A stretch of 64,000 bases of DNA, taken from NCBI RefSeq assembly GCF_037975245.1, contig NC_092576.1, positions 1,068,501 to 1,132,500 on the forward strand, given 5' to 3'. This document shows positions 11,501 to 25,800 of the stretch, piece by piece; position 1 is the first letter of the stretch, and every line of letters begins with the position of its first letter. The stretch comes from Apostichopus japonicus (Eukaryota; Echinodermata; Holothuroidea; Aspidochirotida; Stichopodidae). The position numbers were made by a program, and so were the translations under genes. The notes under the pieces were generated by a model. It had not been told where the DNA came from, searched no databases, and was given only the letters and a program-made list of their open reading frames with translations.

Positions 11501-14500
11501 GAAGGTTTCTACAAAAAGAAAGTGCATATTTAGGGAATACGCCAAAAATACACGGTAGAAGTACGTTGAAATGCTCATGTTTATTTTCACCCTTTATTTA
11601 CACAACTTCTTCATTCATCTTAGAGTGAGGTCTTCCCCAAAAACATGCACATACAAAGGTGCTTTTAACCTATCACTTTTAATCACTTTACTAAAACTAA
11701 AAGCTTCTTAAGTAGATACTAGAAACACGAAAACTCAATTATAAAACAACAAGTAGAGAACTTAAACTTCAACACTGAAACAGTAATTCTACTTCTAAAC
11801 ATTTGAGAAAAGACTGGTGACTGATATCACAAACTTCAGGTAAGAGTAAGATTTTTCATACAATAATATCCTTGTAATGTATTAACATTCATATACTATA
11901 TTATGTCAGCCTCCTCACAGCATTAAAAAATCTCCATAGAGTTGGTCAAGGCATGTGGCCGATGACCAACTATTCAAGAACAACTATATGATCATCTTCT
12001 ATAAATCAGTTTCATACATTATTTTTCAACCCATGAAGTGGAAGACCCCATTTTGGGAAGACAAACACCCTGAAACTATCCCAAAGTGGGCATTTCAAAT
12101 GGAAACAATCATTAGCCAAACCCTTATAACATGGTAGGCTTAAGGGCTAATTGACGTTATAGGCTTCAAACTTTCTAATTAAACTTTCAAACATTTTCAT
12201 ATAAAGCTGAGCCATGATATCATGAATATGCAATCATTTCTGCAATGCAAATGTCAAAATGGAAACTAAAACACAGAACTTAGTAAATCAGCAAGGAAGT
12301 AACTTAAAGTCCAAAACTGAAACAGTAAAACTCTTTTTCAATGTTGAAAAAATTGGTGCATGCCAATATAAACTTCAGGCCCTGACAATTCCAAACCAGC
12401 CACAGATGTCTATGAATACCAAGACTGAAATATTAATTCCAGCCAGAATTGGATATTCTCACAAGTACATGAAGAATTATTGGATGAAGGAGTATTTCAC
12501 TGGGGTAGGGGATGGAGAAAGGGAAAACTTGGTCTTAATGTTTAGGCCGTGCAATTCCTATAGACCCTACACTACACACAGTAATAGACTAGCATACGTT
12601 AGTATAGTTTTGTGGCATTACACACTGTAATCACACTTTTTTTTTAAATGAAGTAGTTTAAATAATATCACATAGTATAAACTCACCACTGAGAACGAAA
12701 AATGGCAAACATTTCACCATTTAAGGAATGGTCCAATGTGCATGAGCACTGGTATGAAAATAAACCCATTGTCTTTGTAAACATATATATTATACTTATT
12801 AAAAGTTTCTTCACGAGTTCCTACTTGCAGGAGGATCTAATATACATACATACATATACATACATTTCTTTCGTGGCTACTGCCTTAATGCATGCTACGA
12901 TCAGGAAATCCACCGGATGAAATTTTCTTCAATTGAATAGCACTCTAGGGTGACGATAGAAGAGGGCACAAATTTGCAGTCAATTTCTTTGGGCAATTTG
13001 AAAAGTAAGGTCATAGAAGGTGTCACATTTACTATCAAAAGTGAACTTAAAGCAGGCAGGTGTAACAATATAGTGTTAGTAATAGTACTTCATATTAATC
13101 AATACTTTATATGTCTGAATAACATGCCAATATGAATGAATAGAATTCCTTAAACAGACTCTACAGTCTCATCTCCTGTTTGCTTCAAGTCCACTTTAGG
13201 TAGAAAATGTGATAAACTTATCTGCTAGTACCTCAAAAATTGTAAGAAGGATCTGTGTGCAAAGCCCATGAAAATGCATAGATTTCAGTTCTCTTAAATG
13301 ATCTAAAACAAAATTTCATCTGAAACCATTCTGCTTTAGAGGCACAGAATATGGAGATTGGTGTGCAGATTATTTCATGTCTGTGTATTGATCGTAGTAC
13401 ATAAAAACATTATCCACCTGAACGTTCCTTACAGATAAGCTGAATGTCTATATACATGAAGGGAACACTAAGTGTGGCTAAAGGCGACACTGAGGTTCCA
13501 GCCAGAAGTAACCATCTTAACTTGATTTTGAATGAGTTGAATGAAAACAAAAACATACGTTTGCAAATTGTTCCTGTAGTCACTAAACTCGAAATAAGTC
13601 CACTGATCACCATATTACACTGTTTGATTGTTTTTTACTTTGTGCATGTTTTGATCGTTGACCAGTAGAAAATCATGTCTTTAAAACATGATACTTCTGA
13701 AAATGTTGTTGTTGCACATTTATTAGTAAGTTCAATGTTTCAGGTATAAATTAAATGGCTACTCACACTGCTTTCATATTTCTTTGTATTTATAATTCAT
13801 AATAAGTCATAATGATTGTGGTCAAAACATTTTCCAGCATATTTCCTAATTCACAATTCTTTTATACTTTTTTTGAGAACAGTTGTTGTTTATAACAGTT
13901 AATTCCACAAGAAGACTGTCCATGAAATCAATTTGGAATGTACAGTTTGAAGGATTAAAGCCTGGGTCCCATCTATACAATTCTACAAGCAACACAAACA
14001 CTAAGTAAACACCTACTGCAGTTGTTCATCTAAACTGAGGTAAATAATTGTTAAGTTAGACTATGACCAAATTTTATCTAACAGTACCTTCAATGGTATT
14101 CTAAGTTGGATCATGATCTTCTCTCTAGACAGACAAATTATGACTTACTTGTGTAACTACTCAACTGAATTTTACACCTGTTTAATTCTTTCCCAAGTGT
14201 TGGTAGAAATCACATCATACAAGGAAAACACTACCATGAGTTACAACTCCAATCCCAGCTATAACCACTAGTCTACTGTACAAATATTCATTCATATTCC
14301 ATTAACACTTACCTCCGGATGAACTCCAATGTCACACAGCTGTCTGCAGGATACTGAATGTTTAAAACATAGTATGTGGCAAAGAGGTAGGCAAGGGCAC
14401 TCTGAAAATCAGCCATAAGATGATTGACAACGACCTTGTCAACTGCGATCATATACTTCCGTCCGGCCAACAGTTTGGTTCCTGTGATATCAATATTCAA

Positions 14501-16816
14501 ACAAAGATAAAAATGTCAATCCCTGTTTCACTTTGTCATTATTTTCCGAAATTGAATTTTTTAGTGCTGTTACGGACTAAGAATATGTTTCCATTCTTTT
14601 ACTGAAGGATTATCATGTTACATTCTCAAGACTCCAACTCCAAGAGTAGTAACTTTTTTAGGGACCTTAAAAAAGGTATGTCCATTTAACACTTAACCTA
14701 GAAACTGCAAGGGCAAGATCAAAAGTTAATTGCAAGCAGAACCCACTGATTTTTCACTGAATGATGTAAAGCCTAAATCAGTAGACAACCCCTCCCCCAC
14801 ATTGGAAGAAAACAATTCTCTGCATTGCCTCTGTAAGAATAAGTATCACACCAACACTGCTAATTTGGAAAAGTTTGAATAACCTACTAATAAACCCACA
14901 CCAATTTAATTTGCACTAACTTCGGTTGTTAAAGCTACGGTGAATTTATACATTTTTTTATGTTTGAAGTTGAACATGTACTGAGTACAGCTACAGTACA
15001 AGATATAGGAAAGCTCTTGCATACTTGCTTCTTTGTGTACACATGATTTTGTCTAGATGCATAATCAATGCAAATGGTTGTGTCAAAATGATTGACAGAC
15101 TGTGGTAGTGTGGACAGGTTCAGTCCAACTCATACTGGTCCTCACATAATAAAACTACTCTAGCATTACTGTTAGGCCGTAAGCTTTGTTGGGTATCATA
15201 AGCTTTCAAAGCTAATGAGTAATGTTGGCCTAAATTTGATCTACAATTTGGTTAAAAAGTAGCCAATTAACTTAAAAAAACTTGAATGAAACTTCCACTA
15301 CGCCCACCTCAGTCGAATATTGAAGAATTCTCCTGCGTCTTCAGTGATTCTTCCACGAAAAGGCTGCTAGTGTTGTGAACTGGATGCTGGACGGTGGCAG
15401 TAGTAGTGTGTACGTACGCACGCGGTCGGAGTTCGGAACGCTGTTGTATTGTTCTGCATGTCATATATAACTGCAAAGTTTCTTGTGCATTGATACGTCA
15501 GGCCGTGGACTGTTATTTTAGCGGGAAACGTTGATATGCATATGTTACACTCTTGGAACCCAGTTGGAAACCATGACCTTAGGTCACCGAGCCATTGCAA
15601 AACCACTGGACTGGATTAGGTGCGCCATACGCGATGTAAGTTGTTTTTCACTCCAATGCAACCCTTAACAACATCAATCTGTCTCACCCACATGCTCGCT
15701 GTATCACAAAATCGATCGGCATTTACTCAACTTTAAATTATTTTAAATAAAAATGCCCAAATTAAATATAATTTTTTTCGTCTATTTAGTGCGCATTCAA
15801 TGCCAATTGAAGACAGTTAATTGCTTCTGATTATCACAATTTTTTTTTTAAACCCCAGAGCTTCCGTGCATGGGCATCGCCCAAAGGTCCCGAAAACACA
15901 TTGAATAACAAAGGCCCGAAGCGGGTCCCTGGACCACACACCCTCGAGAGGAGCGCATCCCATATATTGTTCAGTCAGATTGTGCTTGAAGAAACATACG
16001 GTGAATTGGTCTATAAAAGGACCCTATAGTGTTGCTAATTGAAATACTAAAAATGTGTTTATTCCGTTAAAATGAAAAGGTTCTGTTTAAAAACATTTTT
16101 TTGTCGTAGTAAATACAAACTGATGGTAAAAAGAAACAGTGCGATCATGTTATTGCAATAAAACAGATATAAGTTGTAAAATAACAGGATTTTTTAACTG
16201 TAACTTTAATTTACAGTTACTTCTGTAAAAATATTAATGGTTGCAGTCAAATTTTGTTAAAAAATAGAAAATAATTGTTTTCTAAATAAACAGAAAATAT
16301 ATGTATTATAACATTTTGTTTTTGTATCAATACAAACTGTTTGTAAAAATACAGTAATTTTGGGTTAATGTGGAAAAACCGGAAATTTATGTTAAAAGAG
16401 TAAACTGACAGATATGTTTAACAGTGTAGCGCCACCATGTGTTGGCGCGAAGCGTACAAGAAAATTTTGGCAAAAAATGCCTTCTAGATCGCTGGAAATG
16501 GCACTAACCAGGACCATTTGTTGGCGAGGAGCGTGCAAACAAATTGTGGCAGAAAATGCCTCCCAGATTGCTGGAAATGACACTTCCCAGGCCTTGTAAG
16601 TTGCATCTAAGCACTTTCTATTTTGAAATTACTAGCGATATCATAAAAAAATATGCTGAAGAAGGGGGGGGGGGGCGGTCGCCCCCTTCCCGAAATGCGT
16701 CATGTTCCCCGACTACACGGTCGAGTTCGAGACCAGCGACAGTTGGGTTTATAGCACACTTCTACAATTGTTTAAGGCGTATATACACACATGCGCGTTA
16801 TGATAGACCATATATA

Positions 16817-16879
<63 letters not shown>

Positions 16880-19800
16880 TCATGAGTGAGAAAGGAAAAA
16901 TGGAAACGTCAAAACTGGAGTTGTCGGTGTAAGGGGTAGGATGAGGCACACGCCCATTCCGAAATCCTTGATCCGTCACTGGCTACCCTGTGTATATAAT
17001 AGGGATCAGCGCTGTAATGATGTCACTGTTCCTCATTTTCTTCCCCGGTGTCTTGACGTTTTTCTTTTACTCCCTCCTTTTCTCTTTTTTCTTTCTTTCT
17101 TCTTTTTCTTTTCCCTTCCTCCCTCTCCTCCTCTTTTCCCCCTCTTTTTTTCCTTTTTTCTTACTCTTTTTTTTCTCTCCTCTTTTTCTTACCCGGGGGG
17201 CGTAGGGTTAGGGTTAACCCTGGATACGCGCCTGATAGTTTAACACTTACCGTTCAGTCTGGTTGATTCAAGCACTCAAGATGCCCATATTTTCACCCTT
17301 TGGCTTCCAGGGGTCTACAGGTTGTCCCAAATAGTCTCAAAAAAAGCCATTTTCTATGTGATTTAATCTGGATTACTCTGGCAGTAGGTTGTGAGAATAT
17401 TTCACAGTGTGTAAACAATGTCATGTAACTCTCATTCGCTAATAGCAATTATTAAAGGGATAGACGGTTGCTGGCAGAGCCGATTTGCTATCACAAGATT
17501 GGTGAAAGAAAATGACCATTTGCTCATACATCTATGTGTCTCTATATACATATTGGAAGACTGTCCTTTCTGGATATTGAATCATTTTGGAATGAAAATG
17601 CTATACTGTAAAATCCTTTCAAGTGAATTAATTGATTGATGCCCACAAGGGATTGCTACAATAAAGAGCAAGAAACCTGATCTTTTCTGTTTCTCACTTA
17701 ATTCTTGGACAAACTTTAAACTCAATTGCTCCACATTAGTCAGACATTTGTTTCTGTGAGTTCTCCAATTCTGTAATTTTCTTTTGGTGAACATAGTTTA
17801 TCAATATCAGTACAGTTTAGTGAAGGGGTTCTATACAATAGGTCTTCCACACGACATACTGTCAACCATGAAATAAAAACCAGCTTTAAACAGTTGATAC
17901 TCTTGTGTTAGGTGATTTAAACACTAAATTGGCTATTTTTTTTCACCCTTTACTTCAAGAGATCAACCAGTCTCAAAATTGGCCATATGCTCTGCAATTC
18001 ATACTAGACGACTTTGGCATTTGAAGTACTAGGTTGTAATATAAGTAATATCAAGTAACTCTCATTCATTAATTACAATTATTTTAGGGATGGTTGGTGG
18101 CAAAGCTGATTTGCTAGCTGAAATTTGGTGAAAGGAAATGTCTATTTGCTCATACACCTATGTTTCTATTTTCACATAGGAAGACTGTTCTTTCTTGATA
18201 TTGAAATATTTTGGAATAAAAATTCTACTCTGTAAAGTCCTTACCAGTGAATAAATTGGGTTGATGTCCACCATGTATTAATACAATTAGTAGCTGGAAA
18301 CCTCTGATCTTTTCTGGTTCGCATTTAATTCTTGGACAATTTAAGTCACTTGCTCTTTATTTGACAGATAGTTATGTGGAATGTTTAGCAAATTGTTTGC
18401 CATTGTATTCAACTGTCTCTCTGGTTCCTTTATGTTTTGGTCCTTTTAAAGTATACCTTGCTGGTCAAATGACCCTAGTGTAATCCCACCGGCAACTTTA
18501 AAATATATTCAGGTTTGAGCCATTGTTGAAGGACACGAACGGCTTTGTGTGAAACAGAAAATGGCAGAATAGAATTTGAGAACACACTTGTTGCGAGAGG
18601 TGTTATAAAAAAAATGACATGTACTGTAGGTGCTTGACTATTACAAGTAGACACCCTCTTTGATTCCTTGCCGAAGGCCGAAGGAATCTATGCGATGGTG
18701 ATGGCGTATGTGTGTGTATGTGACGCTTTGGCTTGTAACACGGTTTCTCAAGAAGTTTAAGTTGCATGAACTTCAAACTTGGTGTGTGGGTAGCCCTTAG
18801 TAAGTTGATGATCCCTATTGTTTTTCATGGAGTTCAAAGGTCATTTGAGGTCAAAGTCTGAAAACCTTGTAAGAACAATATCTCAAGGAGTAAAAGTTTT
18901 TTGAATTTCAAACTTAGTATATGGGTAGCCCTTAGTAAGTAGATGGTGCCTATTTTTTCATGGAGGTCAAGGGTCATTTGAGAGATCACCAGTGGTCATA
19001 GGTCAAAAACATTGTAAACACGGTATCTTAAGAAGTACATATTGCTTGAACTTGAAACTTGGTCTGTAGATAGCCCTTGGTGAGCAAGTAATCCCTAATG
19101 TTTTTCATGGGATTCAAAGGTCATTTGAGGTCACCAGAGGTCAAAAGCTGAAAACCATGTAAACATGATATCTCAAGAAGTAAAAGTTGAATTGAACTTT
19201 AAACTTAGTATATTTATAGCTCTTAGTGATTAAATGATCCCTATTGTTTTTCATGGAGGTCAAAGGTCATTTGGGGTCACCAGAGGTCAAAGGCTGAAAA
19301 CAGTAATTCCCATTGACAGGGTCCGACATGTTTTTTATTAGCTCATACCAGCATGCTGGTGTGAGCTATTGTTACAGTGCGGCGTCTATCACTCTATCAT
19401 TCTATCACTCTATCACTCTATCCGTCAACAATTGGTAAAACCGCTCCCACTCGCACAGTGTTTGATGGAATTTCATGAAACTTGGACACAAGGACCATTG
19501 GGTATAGGGCCATCAGACATGGTCCGAAATTTGGGGTCAAAGGTCACCTGTGGGCCGTAATGGGTCATTTTGTGGAAATACGCAAAATGCTTCTTCTCCT
19601 ACAGATTCCATGGTACAATGTTGAGGGTTTGTCACGATAGTACTATGGAAGTTTTACCTTCAGGTTGTTCATGAATTTGAGATCAAAGATCAACTAGGGG
19701 TCTTTTGTGGCCCGGGCTGCGGCCCTATATTTTCAAATTGCTCCTGTTCGTACAGTGTATGGCCAGTTATAATGAAACTTGGTCACAACGTTCCTCAGGA

Positions 19801-22800
19801 TGAGAGTTAGGAGGGGTGTTCGGAAAATTGAGGTCAAAGGTCATTTAGGGGGTCATCGGGGGTCATTCTTTGTAATATTTTCAAATATCTCAATCTCCTC
19901 AAGATTTTGATGGATCATATTCAAAGTTGAACTGATGATTGTTGGATTGTGTATGAATAAGGTGATGCCTAATAATTTTTGGTCAAAAGTTAATTAATTA
20001 TAATTAATCCCCATTGTTCAAAAAAATCTGAGGCTTCACCTTTTGCCAAAGCTCCTTTAATTTGTCTCCCAGTCTCTGCAGTGTTTGTTTACATTTGTGG
20101 TTAAGCTCTGCAGAGGCTGTTAGTGGAATTAAAGCAGGACTGGGAGTTGTTATTAACTGTTGAACTGTAAGCATGAGAGCCTAGATAGCCAATCAGCACT
20201 TGCCGATTCTTAGAAGTCTTTGAGCCTGAGGTATGTAGGCAGCCAGCCAAAATTTTGGCAAGGAGTGCTTCAGGTCTGCTCAGGTAGAGGGGAGAAAGTT
20301 TAATAGGGTAGGTCAGTGGTATTGTTTGAGACTGAGAGAGTGGGTAAAATAGGATTTTAAGGGGAATTATAGCCAGTGGTGTGGCCAGGATTCTGCTAAC
20401 GGAGGGGGGTTATCCCTCATGGGCCCAAAATTGGTGGAATCTGAAAAATGGCCTGAAATTTGGTGGGCCATAAAGTTTTGTGGGCCCTACATTTTTAAGC
20501 TCGAAAAGGTATAAGCTTCTGCACCATTGGTGCTCTAGTTTTGGTACTAGTTGTAAATGGGGTAGGGGATCGTTTTCAAAAATAACAGTCGTGTGCTCCA
20601 AGGTCAACAAGGTCAATTAGGGGTCATAAACTAGTATTTTTGCGATAACTTGAGAACAAAATGTCTTTCAAGGTTGGGAGTTACGCTATTGTAATCCATT
20701 AGTCGACCCGCATGTTTGTGACCTTTGACCTAAGGTTGACCTCTGGTGACCTGTATTAGTTTTTTGGTCATTTGAAATTTCGTGGCCATATTCAGATCTC
20801 AAATGATCTTCCAATCAAAATTGTCCATGGGTTGACCTCTGTGCGACCTTCGGGTGCAAAGTTATCAGAGGTTACATTTTTTATAAATAAGCCCATTTTA
20901 GGAGATACAGGGCAAAGAAAAAATGTGTGTCAATATTTTAATATATGATAGAGCTCTGTGTGCTCTAAACAGACCAAACCAACTCCCGCTTCGATCGGAC
21001 ACCTGGTTCTTAAGTTATGAGGTTCCAAAGGTTGGATTTGATACCTTTTTAGCAATAACATTGGAGTGCATAACAATTTTAGGATGGACTGCACATCATC
21101 AAGGAGAACATTTTTCATAGAAACCGTCATGCCATTCAAGGTCGCTTATGGGCAAAAGACGGCCCACTTATGTTAGCTTTTGCAACAACTTCAAGTGACG
21201 AAGTCTGACATTGCTGATATATTTGTATAAGTTGTGAATGAAGTAGGTGCACGTTTTTTGAAATAATCGTTATGTAATCCAAGGTCACCAAAGGTCAATT
21301 ATAGCTCCAAAAGGTGTTTTTTGGGGAGCAGTAACTTGTGAAACTCCAACTGATGGGGTGAGACATGGTTGACATTTTGAGACTAGTTGTGAATAGGGTA
21401 AGCGATTGTTCCAAACATAATGGCCATGTGATCCAAGGTCAATTATGGGTCAAGAACTCAACCTCCAAACTGATCAAAATTGTCCATGGTTGACCCCTGT
21501 GCGACCTCCATGCGCAAAGTTAGCAGAGGTCAAGTTTTTTTTTTGAGGTGGACCTATGTTGACCTCATATGACCTTGGAATTGCGCCTCCAGTTATTAGT
21601 TTTTTTAAGTTGAATATTTGAATTTCTGTGGCCATATTTTAATTGTCCATGGGTTTACGCCTGTGCAACCAAAGTTATTTAGTACAGTTAGGATGATTCT
21701 GCAAGTTCTTATAAACAAATCTAACAAAAGTCAATAGATTCTCAAAAGGACCAATCATTGATCTGTGATATTTATGGCAATAATATTGTGTGTGTACATT
21801 AAACCCGGAAATAACAATTTTAGGATAGTGCTTAGTCCTTATAAGCAAGGAACCATAGTGCCTTTGGGCTTTTGTGTTTTCCATGGCGGTCAAAGGTCAT
21901 CGAATGTCAGTTGTTGGTTACAGTCATAAGTCTTATTATGCAGAAACGAAGTTTGTTTGACCTTCGACCCTCTTTGCATAGGTATGCATTACTCAATTCT
22001 GCAAGACTTGCCATCTCTGCTGAGCAATTCAGCTCATTACAAAATCTTGTATCTAAAGTTTCTTCTCAAATTGGCAAGGAATCACTAAGTAACGTGACTA
22101 TCTGGTTCCTTCCTTGCCCGAGGTGAAAAGAAAATTTGCGATGGTGATGGCTGGTGTGTATATATGTATGTGAAACCTGCTTGTTACCATGGTAACTCAT
22201 AAACTTCATGATTGATTAACTTCCTACTTGGTATGGGGATCCATCTTATTGAGTTCAACAACTCTATTCGTTTCTGTGAAGGTCATATGTTATTTGAGGT
22301 CATCTTAGTCAAAGTCTGAAAACTTTGTAAACATGATAACGCAAAAAGTGCATCTTTGTTGAAACGTCGTACGTGGTACGTAGATCCAGCTTGGTGAGTA
22401 TATAAGAACAACACTGTTGAAACTGGTGGAGGTAAAAAATCATTCGCATTGAACATAAACTTAAACACAATAAGTCACGAATTACATCTTTGTTCCCAGC
22501 AAACACAAAACGTTTTTAAAACGTTATGAAAACGTTTCGTCTTTTGTTTTGATAACGTTATTTGTGGTGTAATAAATATGTCACGAAAACGTTTTCAGGC
22601 TATTATTTCAAAACAATTCTTCGTTAAAACATTCATATAACATTAATATAACATACATATATCATAAAAACGTTATGCCAACGTTTTTATAACATCGCAT
22701 TTAACGTTAAAAAAACATATTTTAGAGGCTCTTTTAAAAATGTTATGATAACGTTTTGTGTTTGCTGGGTTGAACTTCATACTTAGTATGTAGATCCATT

Positions 22801-25800
22801 TTGGTGAGTGCAGGAACCCTACTAAAACTGGTAGAGGTCAAAGATCACATGAGGTCAACGTATGTAAAAGTTTGTTATCCTTGTTAACATGCTAACATCA
22901 AAACTGCAATTAATCTATCAGTTCACCGATGCTATACTTTTCTTTGTGGACACTCTTTGTCTAGTGAATTAATCCAATATAACATAGATCTCAAACGATC
23001 TCCAACAATTTTATATATATTCATCCACGAAATCTGCTTCCAATAGTTGATACTCTTGTGTTGGGTGCTTGAAACACATTCAAGTGGCCCTGATAATTTC
23101 TTATAACTCAAGATGCTAACTGTTTTTTTTTTAAATGGCCTAACATTTCCCCAAGGGGTCAACAGGTTATCAAAATTGGCCTTATTCTTTGTAATGTATA
23201 ATATATAATTTTGGCTTTTGCATTAAGTTGTAAACATATTTCAGAGTGTATAGAGAATGTCATGTATTAAAGGAATGGCTGCAGGCAGAGCTGATTTGCT
23301 TTCTCAAAATTGATCAATTGTACAAGCCAATTAATTGTTTGATGCCCACAAGTGAGTGATGCAAATATGAGTTGGAAATAATTGTTGGTTCTCACTTAAT
23401 TCTTGGATACATTTAACTCACTTGCTCTATTCATCTTGTGAGATATACAGTTGTGTGGAATTTTGAGCAAATCGTATAACAAGGAATAACAAAGCCATCT
23501 TGCTTTCTGTTTTCAATTTGTTTTCAATCACTCTTGAAACTTTGTAATGACTTGCAGACAATTATTACAACCTTACTTGTAGCTGCTGGTGTACTGAGTG
23601 GAATATGATGAAAATAGCACAATGCGTAATCAGTACTAACAATTTTTGCCCATGTTGCTTTTCCTTCAGGATTTGGGGCATTTAAAGTATATATGGCCAG
23701 TCAACTGACAGGTTCTCAAATCGCACAACTTTCAACTTTCTTTGATTTTTCGCGGGCATTGTTTGATAAAGTGGAAGGTAACGGACTGGCATTTGTAAAC
23801 ACACTTGTCGATAGGGGTACTATCGACGAAACTGACATCTCAAGGCTTCTTGAGGCATTGGAGGTGATAAAACTATGTGGAATACAGAAGAGATTTCAGA
23901 AAAAATTCAGGAGCTGTATGGAAGTTGCAACTCAGGGTAAGTGATAAAGTAATGTTTCATTTTAACAGTGTTTATTATTTAACAGTGCACAATTGATCAA
24001 GGAAATGTGATAAAGCTGCGACTTCAAAATGATTTTGGGCTGTAAGTGGGCATCACCTATTTGAGTTAAATTCTGACAATAGAGAGCTTGTTTCTAACAA
24101 TGCCTGGCTCGTAAACAGGAACTCCTTCACCAAGTGTATGGTGCATGAACTTTAAACTTTGTATGTAGATTACACTTAGTAAGTTACTAAGTTTTGTTAT
24201 TGACCTAGCTGTAGGTCAAATGTCACCAGAAAGACCTTGTAAACAACCTTACTAAACATCTGTAGCATTGGTTAACATGTCATACTGTAATGGGTAGTAC
24301 GTGCAGGCCCCTTAATGAGTAGGCTACTTTACTTCCAGCAATTGTGGTTGAGGGGTAAGAATCATTTGAGATCACAAGGAGTCAAAACTGAAAACAATAA
24401 ACAAGTTGATTCAATAAATCTAGCTGAAATTGATGAATCAATTATAAACTGAGTAGTCGGGTGCCCCTTAGTAAGGTTTCACATGTGTTTGTTCTTGGTA
24501 AATATCAACGATTATTTGAGGTCAATAGATGTCAAAATCTGAAGTTCTTGTAAACTTTATATATAGAAGTAAAGCTGCAATGAATCTTATACTGAAAATG
24601 TACATCCATCTTAGGGAAAACTGTGATGTTCTTTGAAGAGGTCAAAGGTCACTTAAGGACAATATAGATCAAAGTCTGAAACCTTGTAGACATCATGACT
24701 CTAGAAGGAAAGCTTGGGATGAACCTCATACTTGGCGAACATAAATGGGTTAACTTCAGCGCAGTTTGTAAAGGGGCTCGATAAATACACACCACTACAG
24801 TACATCAGAAATAAACTTGAACTGTGCATACAATCAGAAAATGGCTTGTAGTTTGAGACTTGATTCTCTCTTGTTGGATAAACTGCTGTAAACACTCTTG
24901 GTGCCTGTCAGTTGTCACACTCTGAGCATCAAGGGGTCAACAGGTTATCTGAAAATTGGCCTTGTGTTCAGTGATATATGGTTTTAGGGAAAGTTGTCAA
25001 AATGTTTGAGAGTGCATTTATTTTAAGCAAAATTTATGTTTTATTCTTTAGTAACAATTTTTAAAAGGGGTTGGTGGCAGAGCTAGCTGATTTGTTAGCT
25101 CAGTTAGGTAAACGAGAATGTTCATGTGTTGGTAGGGCATCTATGTGACTGTATTCCATATAGAATGACTGTTCTTTCTGGATATATTGAATATGTTTTG
25201 CATAAGAATCATATAGTACAGTATAAACTCATAATCAGTGACGTATTTGATGTCCAAAAGTGAGTAATTACAAGAATATGTCATGATCTTCTGGTTCTCA
25301 CTGAATACTTGGACAAATTTACCTCACTTGTTCATCATCAGCCCGGTAGTTTAGTGGCAATTTAAGGGAAGGAAGCACAAACGGCCTTCTGATGTTCTGA
25401 TTGTAGATTGTTGCTGTTTTTGCCATTTTATGGTTTAATGGCTATTAATTACCAGCTGATTTTACCATTTCATGCGAGAAAGTGCAACTATATATTTCAT
25501 ATAGTATTAGTATGCGACATTGTACTAGTTGGATAATTCTCAGATTTTCCTGATGCAAAAGCTGGTCATCATACATGCGATGTGAAAATTAAAGAAAGGG
25601 TATAACTGCCATTTGAAAGAAAAATGGAATTTTGAATCCCCGGCCTACAGGTCAAATGGTCTTGCATGTTATAAATTACAGTAATACAAGTGCATCATTT
25701 TATGGTAACATACCTGTGAGCTTCTTAAACTGCCATTTTAATTTTGTGACGTATAACTCAGCCAGATGTGGGATTTTGACTAGTATGTGTGGGTCAACAG

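Larger units (their letters stand above)
9764..17234. mobile_element. Composite insertion with hAT-like ends in intron 1
   Basis: Left end CAGGGGCGTATCCAGG and right end CCTGGATACGCGCCTG are inverted repeats. ATAGT is present on both sides (9759-9763, 17235-17239). The flanks rejoin as GGTGAAAATAGTTTAAC, which matches the related unit near 17790 (GGTGAACATAGTTTATC), so the empty site is visible in the same window. Termini look hAT-like, but only 5 bp of duplication survive rather than 8. It contains further repeats of the GCGCCACC family (about 9810-9870 and 10811-16700) and the 5.55-kb element below. Confidence 0.65.
17417..25335 (+). repeat. Diverged intronic unit present four times
   Basis: A block recurs at about 17417-17800, 18050-18380, 23240-23480 and 25010-25335. 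Shared landmarks: TAACTCTCATT, GGCAGAGC-TGATTTGCT, GACTGT-CTTTCT-GATATTGAA, and TTGATG-CCACAAG. Copies are clearly diverged, so duplication is old. Copy 2 is followed by a decayed DED exon (18433-18607) and copy 3 by the intact DED exon (23670-23936). The duplicated unit therefore probably included the exon. Confidence 0.7.

Noticed and set aside
16544-16979. Open frames through the (TA)n tract (Tyr-Ile repeats)
   Set aside because: Produced by the dinucleotide repeat; no coding signal on either side.
16941-17243. Phe/Leu/Ser-rich 'membrane protein' frames
   Set aside because: Artefact of the polypyrimidine tract.
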